Assembly: GCA_005784505.1 (NCBI GenBank)
Contig: VCAZ01000049.1
Coordinates: 310,001 to 374,000 of the forward strand
Direction of reading: 5' to 3'
Length of the DNA: 64,000 nucleotides
Source of the DNA: Bagarius yarrelli
Taxonomy: Eukaryota > Chordata > Actinopteri > Siluriformes > Sisoridae
Below, in pieces: positions 36,701-48,751 of the stretch. The notes beneath the pieces are model-generated. The model did no database searches, had not been told where the DNA came from, and saw only the letters and a list, made by a program, of their open reading frames with translations. A program made the translations under genes and the position numbers. Each line of letters starts with the position of its first letter. The first letter of the stretch is position 1.

Positions 36701-39562
36701 GAAGTGTAAACTCCAAACCGTATATATTATGCTTTATAGTACAGTTTCTTGTTCGATTATTTTTATCTCCAACAGGGTTTGGAAGAAATAAAAAGGACAA
36801 GTGCATGTTCCTTTTATACATAGAAGCGAACTCACTGAGTAACTCAAAAGGGCAAAAAAACAAGTCCGCATCTGAACCTGAAGGCCAGGAGGCGTCGGTA
36901 GAGTTTTCGCTTAAAGATCTGTACGCCATCCAGGAGATTCAAGCACAAGAAGACCTTTTTAAGTTAATTGTCAAGTGAGGGACAGTTTGTTTTTTTTTGT
37001 GTTAACACTGTGTTTTATAAGGCTGACTAGACTTCCAATATTATGTTAATTTGCTTTTGCTTTTTTTTTGCAGTTCTCTTTGTCCAGCCATTTACGGACA
37101 TTCGGTATGTTTTTGCGTGTCTGTATGAAGTTTTGTGTGCTTTTGGTTGTGGAGGTGTGTGCATTGTGATGGTCAGTCTCTGTATGTGGGCCTGTGTTTT
37201 TAGCCATCAATAATTTTGTGTATGTGTGTGTGTGTGGAGGTGTGTCTGTCTGTCCTTTCCACATGGTAAAATGTGTGTGTCTGTGTGTGTGTGTGTGTGA
37301 AAGCATTGGGTCGACTGATTGATTGTTGTTTTGTAGCTTGTTAAAGCAGGATTAGTCCTAGCTTTATTCGGAGGCTGTCATAAATATGTGGATGATAAGA
37401 ACCGAATCCCTATAAGAGGAGACCCACACATGCTTGTAGTAGGAGATCCCGGACTTGGAAAAAGTCAGATGTTACAAGTAAACGTTTTCTCTTACTTAAA
37501 GTAAACTTACTATAGAAATATTTATTTAATATATAAGTAAATTCATGTGATTTTTTTTTTATAGGCAGTATGTAACGTTGCCCCACGCGGTATCTATGTC
37601 TGCGGAAACACAACGACCACCACAGGCCTGACTGTTTCTCTGTCCAGGGACAGTGGCTCTGGAGACTATGCACTAGAAGCAGGAGCTTTAGTATTAGGAG
37701 ATCAGGGTACGTAAATGACCTCTGACATGCATATTCCATAATAAACAGATAAGGCTGAGTTCTGTTTGTGTCTCCAGGTATCTGCTGTATTGATGAATTT
37801 GATAAGATGGGAAATCAGCACCAGGCCTTGTTGGAAGCTATGGAGCAGCAAAGCATAAGTTTGGCCAAAGCTGGAATTGTCTGTACGCTTCCAGCTCGCA
37901 CCTCCATCATTGCTGCAGCTAACCCAGTGGGAGGACATTACAATAAGGCTAAGACAGTATCTGAAAATCTGAAGTAAGAATTTAGATCAAATTAAAATTT
38001 TAGGTTTATAAATTAAATTTGAGTAACTGCACTAGCGGAGGGCTGAATCAGGAACTTAACCCATATTAAGGCTGATTGAAGTGACCTCAGGAGACTTTTA
38101 CAATCCTGACAATGAGACCCATGAAAATGTCTGTCTTATCACCGAAAACTGATGTTACAATATGTTTGAACAAGATGTTTTTTGTATAAACTGTGGAGAT
38201 AGCATCATGCCTATTTTATATTTTATAGATTTTGTATAGTAACAGTCACCCAGTGAAAACTACAACGTTACCAGTTTAGGGTAAACCTGATGTATATGGT
38301 ATCGTAGGTGTAACTAATAAACAAGTGTACAGGTATTTACACCGAAGGTTATCTTCTGTCTCTGTAGAATGGGCAGTGCTCTGCTATCCAGATTTGATCT
38401 GGTCTTTATTCTTCTGGACACTCCTAACGAGGACCATGACCACATGCTGTCAGAACATGTCATGGCCATGCGTGCAGGGAAGAAAGGCGTGATTAGCGGT
38501 TTGACAGCCACCAGAGGCTGTACACAGGAGTCCAACATATCCATTCTGGAAACTTCCTCAGACAAGCCTCTCTCAGACAGATTAAAGGTAACGGTTTGAA
38601 TTGGCTTGAAAACCCATTCAGTTTGTCACATTTCGGAGCATTAGGATGTATACTAGTTATTAAGGAGTATAAAATATATAGGGTCTGTTACCAAAATATC
38701 TAGCTCATTCTAGGCCTGGAGAATGTCGAGAATGTCGACTGTTGGTGACATATAATAGGTTCTTGGCTATAAAAAAAGACCAGTGGCGGGCAGTTCATTT
38801 GGTACCTGAGCCCTCAGTTTGGACTTACTCGACTGATACACCTCTTAATACCACCATCACATCACTATTATAGAAACCATCAATACTATACAAAAACTCA
38901 ATATAACACGCCATATAATTACAGACAGAGAGACATTTTGCATATTGATGGTGAAAACCATTTCTATTAAACTTTCTTGAACACAACTCTAAACCTCTAA
39001 ACTACAACTGCAACTGTGCCACATACATCATCTGGAGCAATTTAGGATTAGTATTTATCTTATAACAAAATTTAAACAAAATATATAAAACATTTAAAGG
39101 CTGTAGGCCAGTGTTACCGCTTGTCGACACTGATCTGGAAGTGGGAAATAAACTCTTTCTGAGACAACCTAGTTTGCGTCCTTGTCTAAATTTTCCAAAA
39201 AAGTCTGCTTTGAAAAGGAATTTTTACGTATGTCTGGGACAAGGTCAATTTCTCCTCCTCTATCAGCCATTGTGGGCAAAAAAATTCCAATTCAACTGTA
39301 CAGACGCGTTTCGGTGTTATTCCAATAAACAACCAATCAAAGGATGGACAAATGCTGACATTATTCTGGGCCAACTTGCTGACCCTGAAAGACAAATTTA
39401 AAATCTTAAATCTCATGGTTAAAGAGTATTTAACTGCCTTAAACTGCCACTACTAATATAGTTTAAGTTCCATCGCCAGCAATTCTGGTTCTGAAGGCCA
39501 TGGCAGCACATAGAGGCTTAAATAAAAAAAAAAATCTACCATCTACATATATATACAGTGTG

Positions 39563-39612
<50 letters not shown>

Positions 39613-40831
39613 ATATATATATATATATATATATATGGAAGCAGTGCAGCTGAGAGAAGCGCTATGAAATAAAGAGAATAAACTATTGGAAATAAATAAA
39701 TACAATTTCATGGAACAAATATTAGAATTAGGTTGGAAATGTAGGTCAGATTCTGATAGTGTTTAGGCCGGCAGAGAAGGCGTTGCTGGCTCTGACTACA
39801 AAGCTGTACCTTTATTTGTTTTCTCCTCTAAACATAAAATAGGGTTAAATGTGTCTGCCAGTAAGGACAATTATTTATGTTAATATTTCTGAAGTTTTCA
39901 TAATTATTTTACAATTATGCTTAGGTTCTTCCTGGAGAGATTTTTGACCCAATTCCTCACCAGCTTCTGCGTAAATATGTCGGCTACGCCCGGCACTATG
40001 TGCACCCCAGTCTCTCAGTCGAAGCTGCTCAGATCCTACAGGACTTTTACCTGGAACTACGCAAACAGAACCAATTAGCTGACAGCACCCCAATCACAAC
40101 TCGCCAGCTGGAGTCCCTCATCCGCCTTACTGAGGTAACTGTCAGACACAGCTTATTAAAAGCACAGGCCATATCCTTATTTTATCCTCATTTTTCAAAA
40201 CTATTATTTTTGCTTTCAAGGCCAGAGCACGTCTGGAGCTTCGAGAAAAAGCAACGCGACATGATGCAGAAGATGTTGTGGAGATCATGAAACACAGGTA
40301 AAGAATAAAACGATTTGTTTTCTTCTTGTCTTAGTCTAATATTTGTAGCAATGTTGGTACTTCTAAACATAAACTTATACTTAGTCTAATATCTCAGGAT
40401 ACACTATTGTTGTATTTAATAATAATGTTAAACATTTTAATGGAATTTCATCAAGTTTGAAAGATACTTACTCGGACGAGTTCGGCCGACTGGATTTTGA
40501 CCGATCTCAGCTTGGGTCTGGGATGAGCAACAGATCAAAAGTCAAGAAGTTTGTTGTGGCTTTAAACCAAATTGCTGAGCGCACCCGCAAAACCTTGTTT
40601 GAATCTAAGGACCTTCGACAGCTGGCCAAAGACCTCCAAATTCAGGTCAAAAGTTTTTTACATTTACATACACTACATTTGAAAGAATAGAGCTCCATTA
40701 AATAGGTAAATGTATTCTTTATTTCAAATGTTTTTCAGGTTGTTGATTTTGACGGCTTTATCAGCGCACTCAATGAACAAGGCTACTTACTAAAAAAAGG
40801 ACACAGAACATACCAGCTGCAAACCATCTGA
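33738..40831 (+). CDS. mcm8: MCM8 DNA helicase, 18 coding exons
   Basis: AAA+ helicase that works with MCM9 in homologous-recombination repair, interstrand crosslink repair and meiosis. Exons: 33738-34038, 34445-34537, 34641-34723, 34815-34964, 35063-35166, 35265-35463, 35836-35921, 36096-36244, 36776-36974, 37074-37104, 37337-37477, 37565-37706, 37778-37973, 38368-38587, 39925-40134, 40221-40297, 40456-40645, 40739-40831. All are GT-AG with compatible phases, giving 887 aa (human 840). Visible motifs: zinc finger C289, C292, C311, C316; Walker A GDPGLGKS at 501-508; Walker B IDEF at 564-567; arginine finger in LLSRFD at 630-635; C-terminal winged-helix-like region ending YQLQTI. The start is the first ATG in the frame, in context AGAGATGA. 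The extra length is mostly a nine-copy Ser/Trp/Arg/Gly repeat in exon 1 (residues 6-77). Exons 2-18 match the family closely. Confidence 0.96.
33753..33968 (+). repeat. 24-bp coding minisatellite in mcm8 exon 1
   Basis: Nine head-to-tail 24-bp units, consensus AGTTCCTGGAGAGGTGGTGG plus AGGA, encode SSWRGGGG. Unit 2 reads SSWKSGGG, unit 3 GSWRGGGG, unit 9 SSWRGGGK; units 4-8 are identical in protein. Near-identity at DNA level implies recent expansion. Human MCM8 has a Gly/Arg-rich start without this tandem array. Confidence 0.95.
34212..34362 (-). mobile_element. SINE-A copy in mcm8 intron 1
   Basis: Reverse-oriented: GCAGACGCTCTTATCCGGAG tail, GCTCAGGGGCCCCAACA middle, AGTCCAATATCTTAACCACT head. 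Confidence 0.8.
35546..35730 (-). mobile_element. SINE-A copy in mcm8 intron 6
   Basis: Reverse-oriented and nearly complete: GGCAGACGCCCTTATCCAGA, GGGTTAAGGGTCTTGCTCAA, CAGTCCAACGCCTTGACCAC. Confidence 0.85.
37205..37300. repeat. (TG)-rich tract in mcm8 intron 10
   Basis: Interrupted TG repeats at 37218-37234 and 37271-37298. Confidence 0.8.
39565..39636. repeat. (TA)n microsatellite in mcm8 intron 14
   Basis: Some 70 bp of TA interrupted once by GG. Intron 14 (38588-39924) is the longest mcm8 intron and is otherwise unremarkable. Confidence 0.9.
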
Positions 40832-40836
40832 ATAAA

Positions 40837-41960
40837 AATGTGTTCCAGATACGTAATTATAAAATGTTTTGGTTTAATGTATGTAAAAATGTATTGTATA
40901 ATATCTTCTATAATAATTTATTAAAAAAGATTTACTCTGATTGTCTTGTATATAAATATACTGTATACACTTAGATATTTGGATAAACACGCCAGTGCAG
41001 CTAACTAGTACCAGCACTCGTCGACCATCTTAAATCCACAATCCATAATCCATCTAGATGTTCTTTGTAGGTGCATAATTACAGATGTTTTTGTGTAGTT
41101 TTCCAACTACATACATGACTACACAGAAGAAACGTCATCACTACAGCAGTGACAGTAGCACTAATGCTGTTGGGATTTTTATTCATCACCTCCCAGTTAA
41201 GAATAGTCAAGCTAATAAAAGTATATTGACTCGACAGTAGTGCAAGGGTTTTTAACACATTTTGATTCTCTTTTCGTGTCCAACAAATTTGCCAGTAAGT
41301 CCAACAAATTTGCCAGTAAGACTGGTGTTTAAGGATGTCTCTGTGTCTGACCTGCGTTATCACTCTCATGCACACCATCATGCCAGTGTCAGAATTTATA
41401 CTAAAAACAGTCTGCCATCCAACTGAATCCTGGTCAGTACAGACTGTTGCAAGTGAAGAACAGGTAGAAGCTCTCGAATTGTTTAGAGCAAAAAGATACG
41501 TAGGCTACAGCACAGGTTTACAACCCTGGTGTTGGAATAATCCTTTAATAATTAAAATGAGTAAAGGATCAAATCTCTAGTTTAAAGCAGGATGCTTATT
41601 TTAGCTCCTATAAATAGCAGATGTAAAGCAGTTGTGCTAGATCAGGATATAACTACACTAGAAGCTGTAGGATTATAAGAAAAGGAAACTTGATTGATAT
41701 ATTTTTTAATTCATTTTTTTTTATATTGGACGTGTAGTTTGTTGATCTGAGCACATTTTTGCTTTACGTTTTTTCTTGCTTTTGTAAATAAAAAAAAATT
41801 TCTGAATGGACAATTTTTTCTTTTTGCAAATCTATTTTTTGTTAAAATATGCGGTGTTTAAAAATCTTACTGCTGGTCTTTAATAAACTACGCGAATTAA
41901 AAACAAGTTTTATTCTATTTTAGTTGACTTTTTTATGTCTTTGAAACTGGGTGATGTTGC
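40837..41960. other. mcm8-crls1 intergenic region
   Basis: Short AT-rich spacer with poly(T) runs and no recognised repeat or exon; includes the mcm8 3' UTR and, near its right end, the crls1 promoter region. Confidence 0.5.
40920..40925 (+). terminator. Possible mcm8 poly(A) signal (ATTAAA)
   Basis: ATTAAA about 90 bp past the stop is the most plausibly placed signal. AATAAA at 40831-40836 starts on the last base of the stop codon and would give an extremely short 3' UTR. Another AATAAA is at 41214-41219. Confidence 0.35.
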
Positions 41961-42004
41961 TTTTTTTTTTTCGCTGCTGCACTGACGACTGTCGCAAAAC
42001 ACAT

Positions 42005-42010
42005 CCGGAA
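42005..42010 (+). promoter_or_regulatory. ETS-type core in the crls1 upstream region
   Basis: CCGGAA within ACATCCGGAATA fits the ETS/GABP core, common in promoters of nuclear genes for mitochondrial proteins. It lies about 180 bp before the crls1 start, in a locally CpG-richer stretch (41970-42160). This is motif evidence only. Confidence 0.3.
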
Positions 42011-42191
42011 TACGGCAGGACGGAACACGTTGAACGGTGACAGGAGTGTGAAATGGGTCAGATATTTAATAATAAGAGAAAATAATGACGGTCTCAGGCT
42101 TAAGTTTGCGCTCACGAAATGAGAAATAAATCACACGGCAGTTCCGCGGACATTGTTTATAAAATAGGCTGGTTTAAAGTTGGTGTCAGCC

Positions 42192-45100
42192 ATGTTTTTA
42201 GCTCATTCCAGAAATCAGCTGCTAAGTTGTGCGAAAGGGCATTTACCGCGGATCAGCGCTGGTACAGCCCCGAGGTGCACACATGTCCCGGAGTGGAAAG
42301 GGTCACCTCCGGTCTGTCGCCACACCTTACAGAGGACACCGGCTAGAATAACAGATAAACCTTTTCAAAGGTCGAGTGGAAACTTTTCCTCGCCTGGATA
42401 TCGACCCGAGTGTGTGCACTTTGTCGAGCAAGTTGTGGAGCCACCGTTTTCCACAAGTCTGCCATTCTTGAACAAACTAACAGCAAGGACGAATCCGACG
42501 CCTCGAAACAGATCCAATGTGAACATCTTTACGTATCAGATCCACACCTTGAGTCGCATTTGGAGTGACCGCATCAGTCATGGCCATCACTCGAGATACT
42601 GTACTGCACCTGAGGATCCCAAAACTTTGGATCAAAAAAACAGTCAATGTGCCTCTTCCTCATCCTCTCCATGCTCTCCATCCTCACCTCCATCTAACGA
42701 AGTGCAGTTTAAAGAGCTGGTAGGTGAAAACTCCTCGGTCCGAATTACCATACAGTGACTCAGGTTCAAATCCCAGCACTGATTTCCCTGATATTCCCAA
42801 CAAACCAGGAATTATCTGCTGCCCTAAATAACCTTTCTCTGATCGGGATTGTTAACACACTGTCCTGCCCAGATTTTTTGCATCCTTTCTAATTCATACT
42901 GTATTGAAAGTCATGCCAATACACTTCTTTATGGTGATAATACTTAATCTGTATCTTTATTTATGTTAATATTATAACGCATTCGTACCATTTCTATTTG
43001 CAGTATGAAAATCCATGGACGATTCCCAATCTTCTTTGCATGGCCAGGATTGTCCTGTCTCCTGTCCTAGGTTACTTAATCATAGAACAATATTTCTACA
43101 TGTCTTTTGGACTGTTTGCTTTGGCAGGAGCAACTGACCTGGTAAGACAAGTGTCCTGTCCTATAAGAGGTTGTCTATGTGAACGCAGCATTTTTTAGAT
43201 TGGAAAATTAAGTGCCTCTTTTCACACAGCTGGACGGCTACATCGCACGAAACTGGCCGAATCAGAAGTCGGCTTTGGGCAGCGCTCTGGACCCGCTTGC
43301 TGATAAGATCCTTGTTAGTGTGCTCTATTTAAGTTTAACCTATGCACAGCTCATCCCAGGTTGGTAACCTTTGATTACCAGTTAATAATATAATATAAGT
43401 TAAAAATAATAATATAATATTTTTTTTACTGTACAGTTCCACTCACAGCACTGGTGATCTCACGGGATGTTGCTTTAATTGCTGCAGTTTTCTATGTCCG
43501 TTATAAAACAGTTCCTCCTCCTGTAAGTATGAATAAAATTACATCCAGACATTTGCCTTAAACACTAGGACTGACACACACTTTAAAGATTCCTTCATTC
43601 CTTGTAACCCAGCAGATGCATTCAGCCTTTCTACCAAATAGATAGTTTCTTGCTGTGATTATGCGGTTAATGCTGCCCAGATGCATTTTAGTTAAAAAAA
43701 ACCAAACAAACAGCTATTAAATAATTTCAGCGTTTATTAATTTTTTTCTCTAGTGCAAATCATTTCCGATAAAAAACAAAAAAAATGACCTTTTCTCCTG
43801 TAAACAAGCTCTTTTTCTAAATGAGGTAGGTGGTTCAGCTGTCAGTAGTTCTGCACGAGTCTTTAACTTGGAATCAGCATCAATATGGTGCACAGTGTAA
43901 CTACGATACAACCGGTCTGTTGTTATAGCGGGAAGGAAATCAGACTAACGTCTCATTTCAGAAGTGGTGTAAAAAGTCGGTGCTCTGTGCGGAACACTTT
44001 AGTTTTCACACAAGGGCATTCTTATTCTGGAACAGTGTTCAGGTCGAAGGAAAAAACTAAATGCTAGAGCATATAGAGGCGTTGTAGACAACTGTTTGTC
44101 TCCAACTCTGTGGCACCAGTTTAAGGATAACGCAGGATTGTGGTTGTGCTGATAAGGTGTCCACAAACAAGCCTTTGGCCATATAGTATAGTTATTACAT
44201 TTACAGCATTTGGTAGACGCCCTTATCCAGCACGACTTACATTTATCTCATTTATACAACTGAGCAATTGGGGGTTAAGGACCTTGAGAATCAAAACCCT
44301 CAATCTTCGGGTTGGTAGTCCAACACCTTAACCATGAGCCACCACTTCCCCATTAATAATATTCCCCATAATAATTAATAATAATGTTGAAGCACATGTC
44401 ATCATTATCATAATGTTATTGCAAGCTTTTATATCTAAGTCTTGTCTTGGACAGGTCACCCTCAGCAAGTTTTTCAACCCGTGCTACACTACTGCCCAAC
44501 TTAAGCCAACTCTTATAAGCAAGGTATTGTTCTTTTCTCAATTTAAAGGCTGTATAGTAATTCTCATAGCGCTGATAAGCTACAGTTTGGTGCCCAATTT
44601 CATGTTTTAGTTTCTAGAAAATGACTTTTTAAAATATTTAAGTTCATTAACACAGACTGTAAGAAATAAGATCATTTACATTTACAGCATTTGCAAGAGA
44701 CGCCCTTATCCAGAGCGACTTACATTTACCTCTTTCGTACAACTGAGCAATCCAGGGTTAAGGGTCTGGCCTAGCAGCCCAACAGTGGTAGCTTGGTGGT
44801 GCTGGCAATCAAACCCTGATCTTTCATTTAGCAGTCCAACACCTTAAAACCTTGTATTTTTTTTCTCTAATGAGAAAAATGCAACGAAGGTTAGTGCCAC
44901 CAATCTGTTTAATCACTTAAAACATCATCACAGAACACAAAAGGAAACAGTGTCCAAATAAACTGACATAAGAAAGTGTGTTTGTATGCGTTGTTGTAAT
45001 AAAAGCAGTCCGGTTATATCCTCCAGAAGGCTGTCAGCGGAATCGCTCTTTAACTGGTCTCTAAAAACGTTTGCTGCTCATTAGAGGATGGAGTGGGTTT

Positions 45101-45486
45101 TTTTTTTTTCTAGTAATTTGTTTGCTCTGACAAATTGTTGAAATAAAACACTTTTTTTGTGTGTGTGTCTGTTACAGGTTAACACTGCGATCCAGCTGTT
45201 TCTGGTAGCTGTGTCTCTTGCTTCTCCCATCTTCCACTATACTGACAGTGTTTACCTGCACTCGCTTTGGTAAATATTTCATCATCGGAATTCACAAGTG
45301 TTCGAAACTAATTTCTCAAACTATAAATCTTATGAAAAATGCCTAAAGGTGTTTTAGCTAAGAATTTGCACCACTGTAACTTTTTTTTTTTACAGGTATG
45401 TCACTGCACTGACAACTGTAGCATCTGGATACAGCTACTACCATTATGGAAGAAAAACTGTAGAAGTATTGAACAATAGAAAGTAA
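42192..45486 (+). CDS. crls1: Cardiolipin synthase 1, 7 coding exons
   Basis: Mitochondrial inner-membrane enzyme that joins CDP-diacylglycerol and phosphatidylglycerol into cardiolipin with release of CMP. Exons: 42192-42719, 43004-43141, 43230-43359, 43437-43522, 44455-44523, 45178-45269, 45396-45486; all GT-AG, in phase, 377 aa. The CDP-alcohol phosphatidyltransferase signature is complete: D221-x2-D224-G225-x2-A228-R229-x9-G239-x3-D243-x3-D247. Several hydrophobic segments follow, and the protein ends near YSYYHYGRKTVEVL. Exon 1 encodes 176 residues, starting MFLAHSRNQLLSCAKG, rich in Arg/Lys/Ser and poor in acidic residues at first, as expected of a mitochondrial presequence. It is longer than in human (301 aa in total) and not otherwise recognisable. 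The frame is open upstream to about 42180 but has no earlier ATG. The gene follows mcm8 on the same strand. Confidence 0.95.
43930..44055 (+). mobile_element. Possible THAP-type zinc-finger trace in crls1 intron 4
   Basis: One frame reads TNVSFQKWCKKSVLCAEHFS, faintly like the VSFxxF...CSEHF part of a THAP domain (P-element-like transposases). Very degraded; may be chance. Confidence 0.2.
44145..44195. mobile_element. Tc1/mariner-type MITE end
   Basis: AAGGTGTCCACAAACAAGCC followed by TTTGGCCATATAGTATA matches the right terminal repeat of the element at 62013-62423. Confidence 0.55.
44196..44356 (-). mobile_element. SINE-A copy in crls1 intron 4
   Basis: TTTACAGCATTTGGTAGACG tail and AGTCCAACACCTTAACCATG head; the middle has a small deletion. 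Confidence 0.85.
44674..44856 (-). mobile_element. SINE-A copy in crls1 intron 5
   Basis: GACGCCCTTATCCAGAGCGA, CAACTGAGCAATCCAGGGTT and TAGCAGTCCAACACCTTAAA. Confidence 0.85.
44880..44955 (+). mobile_element. hAT BED zinc-finger remnant in crls1 intron 5
   Basis: Frame reads KVSATNLFNHLKHHHRTQKE, the second half of a BED finger (T-N-L-x-x-H-L-x-x-x-H), then a stop. Adjacent to a SINE-A copy. Confidence 0.55.
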
Positions 45487-45500
45487 TTCACTTTAAGGTT

Positions 45501-45506
45501 AATAAA
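45501..45506 (+). terminator. Possible crls1 poly(A) signal (AATAAA)
   Basis: Canonical hexamer 15 bp after the crls1 stop codon. If used, the 3' UTR is only a few tens of bases; longer forms cannot be excluded. Confidence 0.4.
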
Positions 45507-45509
45507 GCA

Positions 45510-46690
45510 GAGAATTATTTTTCTGGCCGAACTGATGCCCAGGTCCAGTTTTCTCTTCTGTCTGTACAGCAATTTTTAGAATCAAATGATTTTGATATGT
45601 CAGTGTACCACAACTGTGAAAGGTATCCAGTCAGTACACACTCTTTACTTCTGTGGAAAATTCTTTTTTTTTTTTTACCTTTTTGAATTACCACCACAAT
45701 TTTCTGATTAAAACCTGACTTGAAAATCAACCTGTGTCTGACATTCTTGTTCAAAAAGTTTTGCTATTGTGAGTACAGTATGGGGTCATAGAAACACATT
45801 CAGGATTGCAGGTTCGATTGATGTTTCTGCCCTTTGCCACTTTGCTTCCAACATGCTTTGCTCTGCAAAACATGTAGAGTGGAGCAGTAAGAATGTCCTT
45901 TTCATGCTCAAATCATTTTATAATTGCTCCACTCCGTTTTTATTTCCTGCTTCTCGCTCACTCTGCATCTCCTCCTCATTTACTCCCCGCTCCATGTTCA
46001 CTCCATGGAAATATCGGTGCCCTATAAACTCAATATTTTATTCTAAATAGATAAAATCCATCTTTTATTGTGTTCTGTCAATGGTGTTTAAGTGTTTAGC
46101 AAGGTATATATTTGTTCATGCTCTTTACAGGTTAACGGCCATTAACATGAGCTTGTGATGGAGCAATAGTCGAGCGCTGTGGAGAGTGCTTAGAGCAACA
46201 TAAAACCACAACTGCTCCAAACTTCACACGAAATCATGCTCCATTCTCACTCCGCTCCCCACTCCACTCACAAACTCTGGATAGAAGTAGTGTGCCACAG
46301 ATACTACAGCTCCCCCTGGTGGCTAATAAAAGTGTGCAATAATTGCGATTATATATAATAATTGCGATCATACGGTTGTTTAATAATTGTGACAGCCCTA
46401 GTCTGTATTCTGTTTGTGTATGTGTGCAGTTGGCACAAGGAAACTTAAATACTATAGCTAATAACCTCTGAATTGAACTACTTAACACTCCTCCATCTAT
46501 TGATCCAGTTTTTGTTCTGCTTATTCTACACATTCTTGCAGGAAGACTGAAGTCTAAACCCAGTGGAGGTTGGGAATACTCTAGAGGGGTGCCATCCTTT
46601 TTTTTAGGCACTTTAAATTAGTACACTTTTTTTAATTACCAGATATTTTTATTACATTTTCCATAAACATTCTCTGGTCACTGTATTATG
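45510..46690. other. Intergenic stretch after crls1
   Basis: No gene. ATAATTGCGAT motifs and GACAGCCCTAG at 46335-46402 look like the end of a hAT-type element. 45870-46260 has several CTCCACTCC/CTCCGCTCC motifs of unknown origin. Confidence 0.35.
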
Positions 46691-46699
46691 ATTTTCTGT

Positions 46700-46795
46700 A
46701 TGCCTGCTCATTCTTGCAATTATCCAGTTAGCCATTTATGAGGCAGCATCCCAGTGCTTACTGTTATGCAGATAAGAGGCCAGAGCGGATGACCA
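46700..46795 (+). mobile_element. Tc1-like 5' fragment
   Basis: GCCTGCTCATTCTTGCAATT, ATCCAGTTAGCC, and ATGCAGATAAGAGGCCAGAG match the start of the Tc1-like family present at 48945-49780. Confidence 0.55.
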
Positions 46796-47412
46796 GACTG
46801 TTCAACAATAGCCCCAGATTCCTGTTCCTCTACTGTTGTACCTCTTCTGCCTCATGATCTGAAATTTTTTGCCCATAACAATTAACAAAGTGATTATTTG
46901 TTTGACGTGAACAATAACTAAAAGCTCTGACCTGTATTTGTACACTGCTTCCACACAAGGTACAACATTCAAAGAAACACTTTTTAGACGACTGTCCAAC
47001 AAGTGACATGTAAGTAAAACGTGTGTGAAAATAAAAATATAAATACATTAATTACTATTAATTAACTATAGACGTAAGTAAAGAATCCTACACATTAAAT
47101 CCTACTTTTAAAATACAGTAAAAACCCATTAATCATAACATGAAGTACAGTAAAAGAGTTGAACCTTTCTTGTCTGGTTGGCTGCAAGGATGCACTGTGT
47201 GTTTCTATCCAACAGGGGGCGGTATTTATTCAAGAAATATATATTTTTTAATTTGTTGCTTTAATAGTTAAGGTGAAGTTTGGGATGTCCCAGGACAAAC
47301 ATCTATCCTGGTCAATCTATATAATAATAATAATAATAACAATAACAATAATACTCAATCTAGACATTTAGAATAAATGTTGACGCTCTAATATCCAAGT
47401 GTCACAAGGTTT

Positions 47413-47577
47413 TACATTTGGCAGACGCCCTTATCCAGAGCGACTTACAATATTCCTTGTTATACAACTGAGGGTTAAGGGCCTTGCTCAGGGGCCCAAT
47501 GGTGGTGGCTTGGTCGAGCTGGGAATCGAACCCACAACCTTCAGGTTGGTAATCCAAACACCTTAACCATGAGCCAC
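47413..47577 (-). mobile_element. SINE-A copy
   Basis: GGCAGACGCCCTTATCCAGA, GGGTTAAGGGCCTTGCTCAG, GCTGGGAATCGAACCCACAA and the head; close to consensus. Confidence 0.9.
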
Positions 47578-48466
47578 GTTTTAGTAATAATGATCTCTAA
47601 ACAGATTTGGCTGCACATCCTATGCACTTTTTTAGTATACAGTGATGATAACAAACATGTTGATGTTACTTTAGAACACGAAAGGCTTGTTTTAAAATAT
47701 TTGTTAACTATCACAGCATCACATCTAAACTCAGTACTGGAACACTTCTGTTTTTAGCCACTGTATCTGACACTGTGATACGGCGCCTTGGATAAGTTAC
47801 CAACTAAAACCCACATTACATTAAATTATACTTAATACAGAAAAAAGTACATAATTGGCAAAATAATTTACAAATATTAAACCATAACTGATATCCAAAT
47901 GTTGACCTGTTTTTGCTGAGAGCTCTTTAGTTTTTATAATTCAGTCTGTTTAGCTACGTTCTCTAAAAACCTCTGGTTGTTAAGGAAAAGGTGTGTTTAT
48001 ATTGACATTACGTGACACTTAAATTACCCACAACTTAATTAACATCATTACAATTAACGTCATTTAACAAATTATCTTCTGAAAGGGACGGGTTGTGACA
48101 GAAATGTACAGGGTTTTTTAAGGCAACAGCTGCTGTAGCTTTTTGCTGTAGTAACACTACCTGGGTTGTAGTGTAGTAACCTGTAGTGTAGTAACCGAAG
48201 CAATCAGCACTAAATATGCTGTAGTGACTGAAATCATATAACGGCGACAGAGACTTGTACAATAAAACACTGTTTTAGGTTTAGAGGAAAAAGGCTTTTA
48301 AGATCTGTGAAGAAGAAGAAGGAACTGAATAGCAGATTTGTTAAAGCTACTGTTGATTTTGCTTATGCCATGAAAATGTTCCAGTTCGGAATTGTCAACT
48401 TTGCAAAATATAAGAAAAACATTTGAATTAGCTTGGTGATTTTTGAACTTTTAGTCTACACAGTTA

Positions 48467-48650
48467 CATTTACAGCATTTGGCAGATGGCCTTATCCGGA
48501 GTGACTTACATTTATCTTATTTATACAGCTAAGCAATTAAGGGCCTTGCTCAGGGACCCAACAGTGGTGGCTTGGTGAAGCTGGGAATCAAGCCCACAAT
48601 CTTTGTGGTTGGTAATCCAACACCTTAACCATGAGCCACCACTTCCCCCA
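48467..48650 (-). mobile_element. SINE-A copy, left arm of an inverted pair
   Basis: Complete minus-oriented copy, tail to head, whose head faces the plus-oriented copy starting about 100 bp further right. Confidence 0.9.
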
Positions 48651-48751
48651 TCAAATTGTAGGCCTTTATTTTATCGCATACTGCAACATATACAAATGTG
48701 AGAAGGAAATCCGAGGACGAGTTAGTGAAAAAAATACATACATGTATGTTT

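Noticed and set aside
42180..42191. Upstream extension of the crls1 frame
   Set aside because: The codon at 42180 is TTG; the first ATG in the frame is 42192 with a good context (GCCATG).
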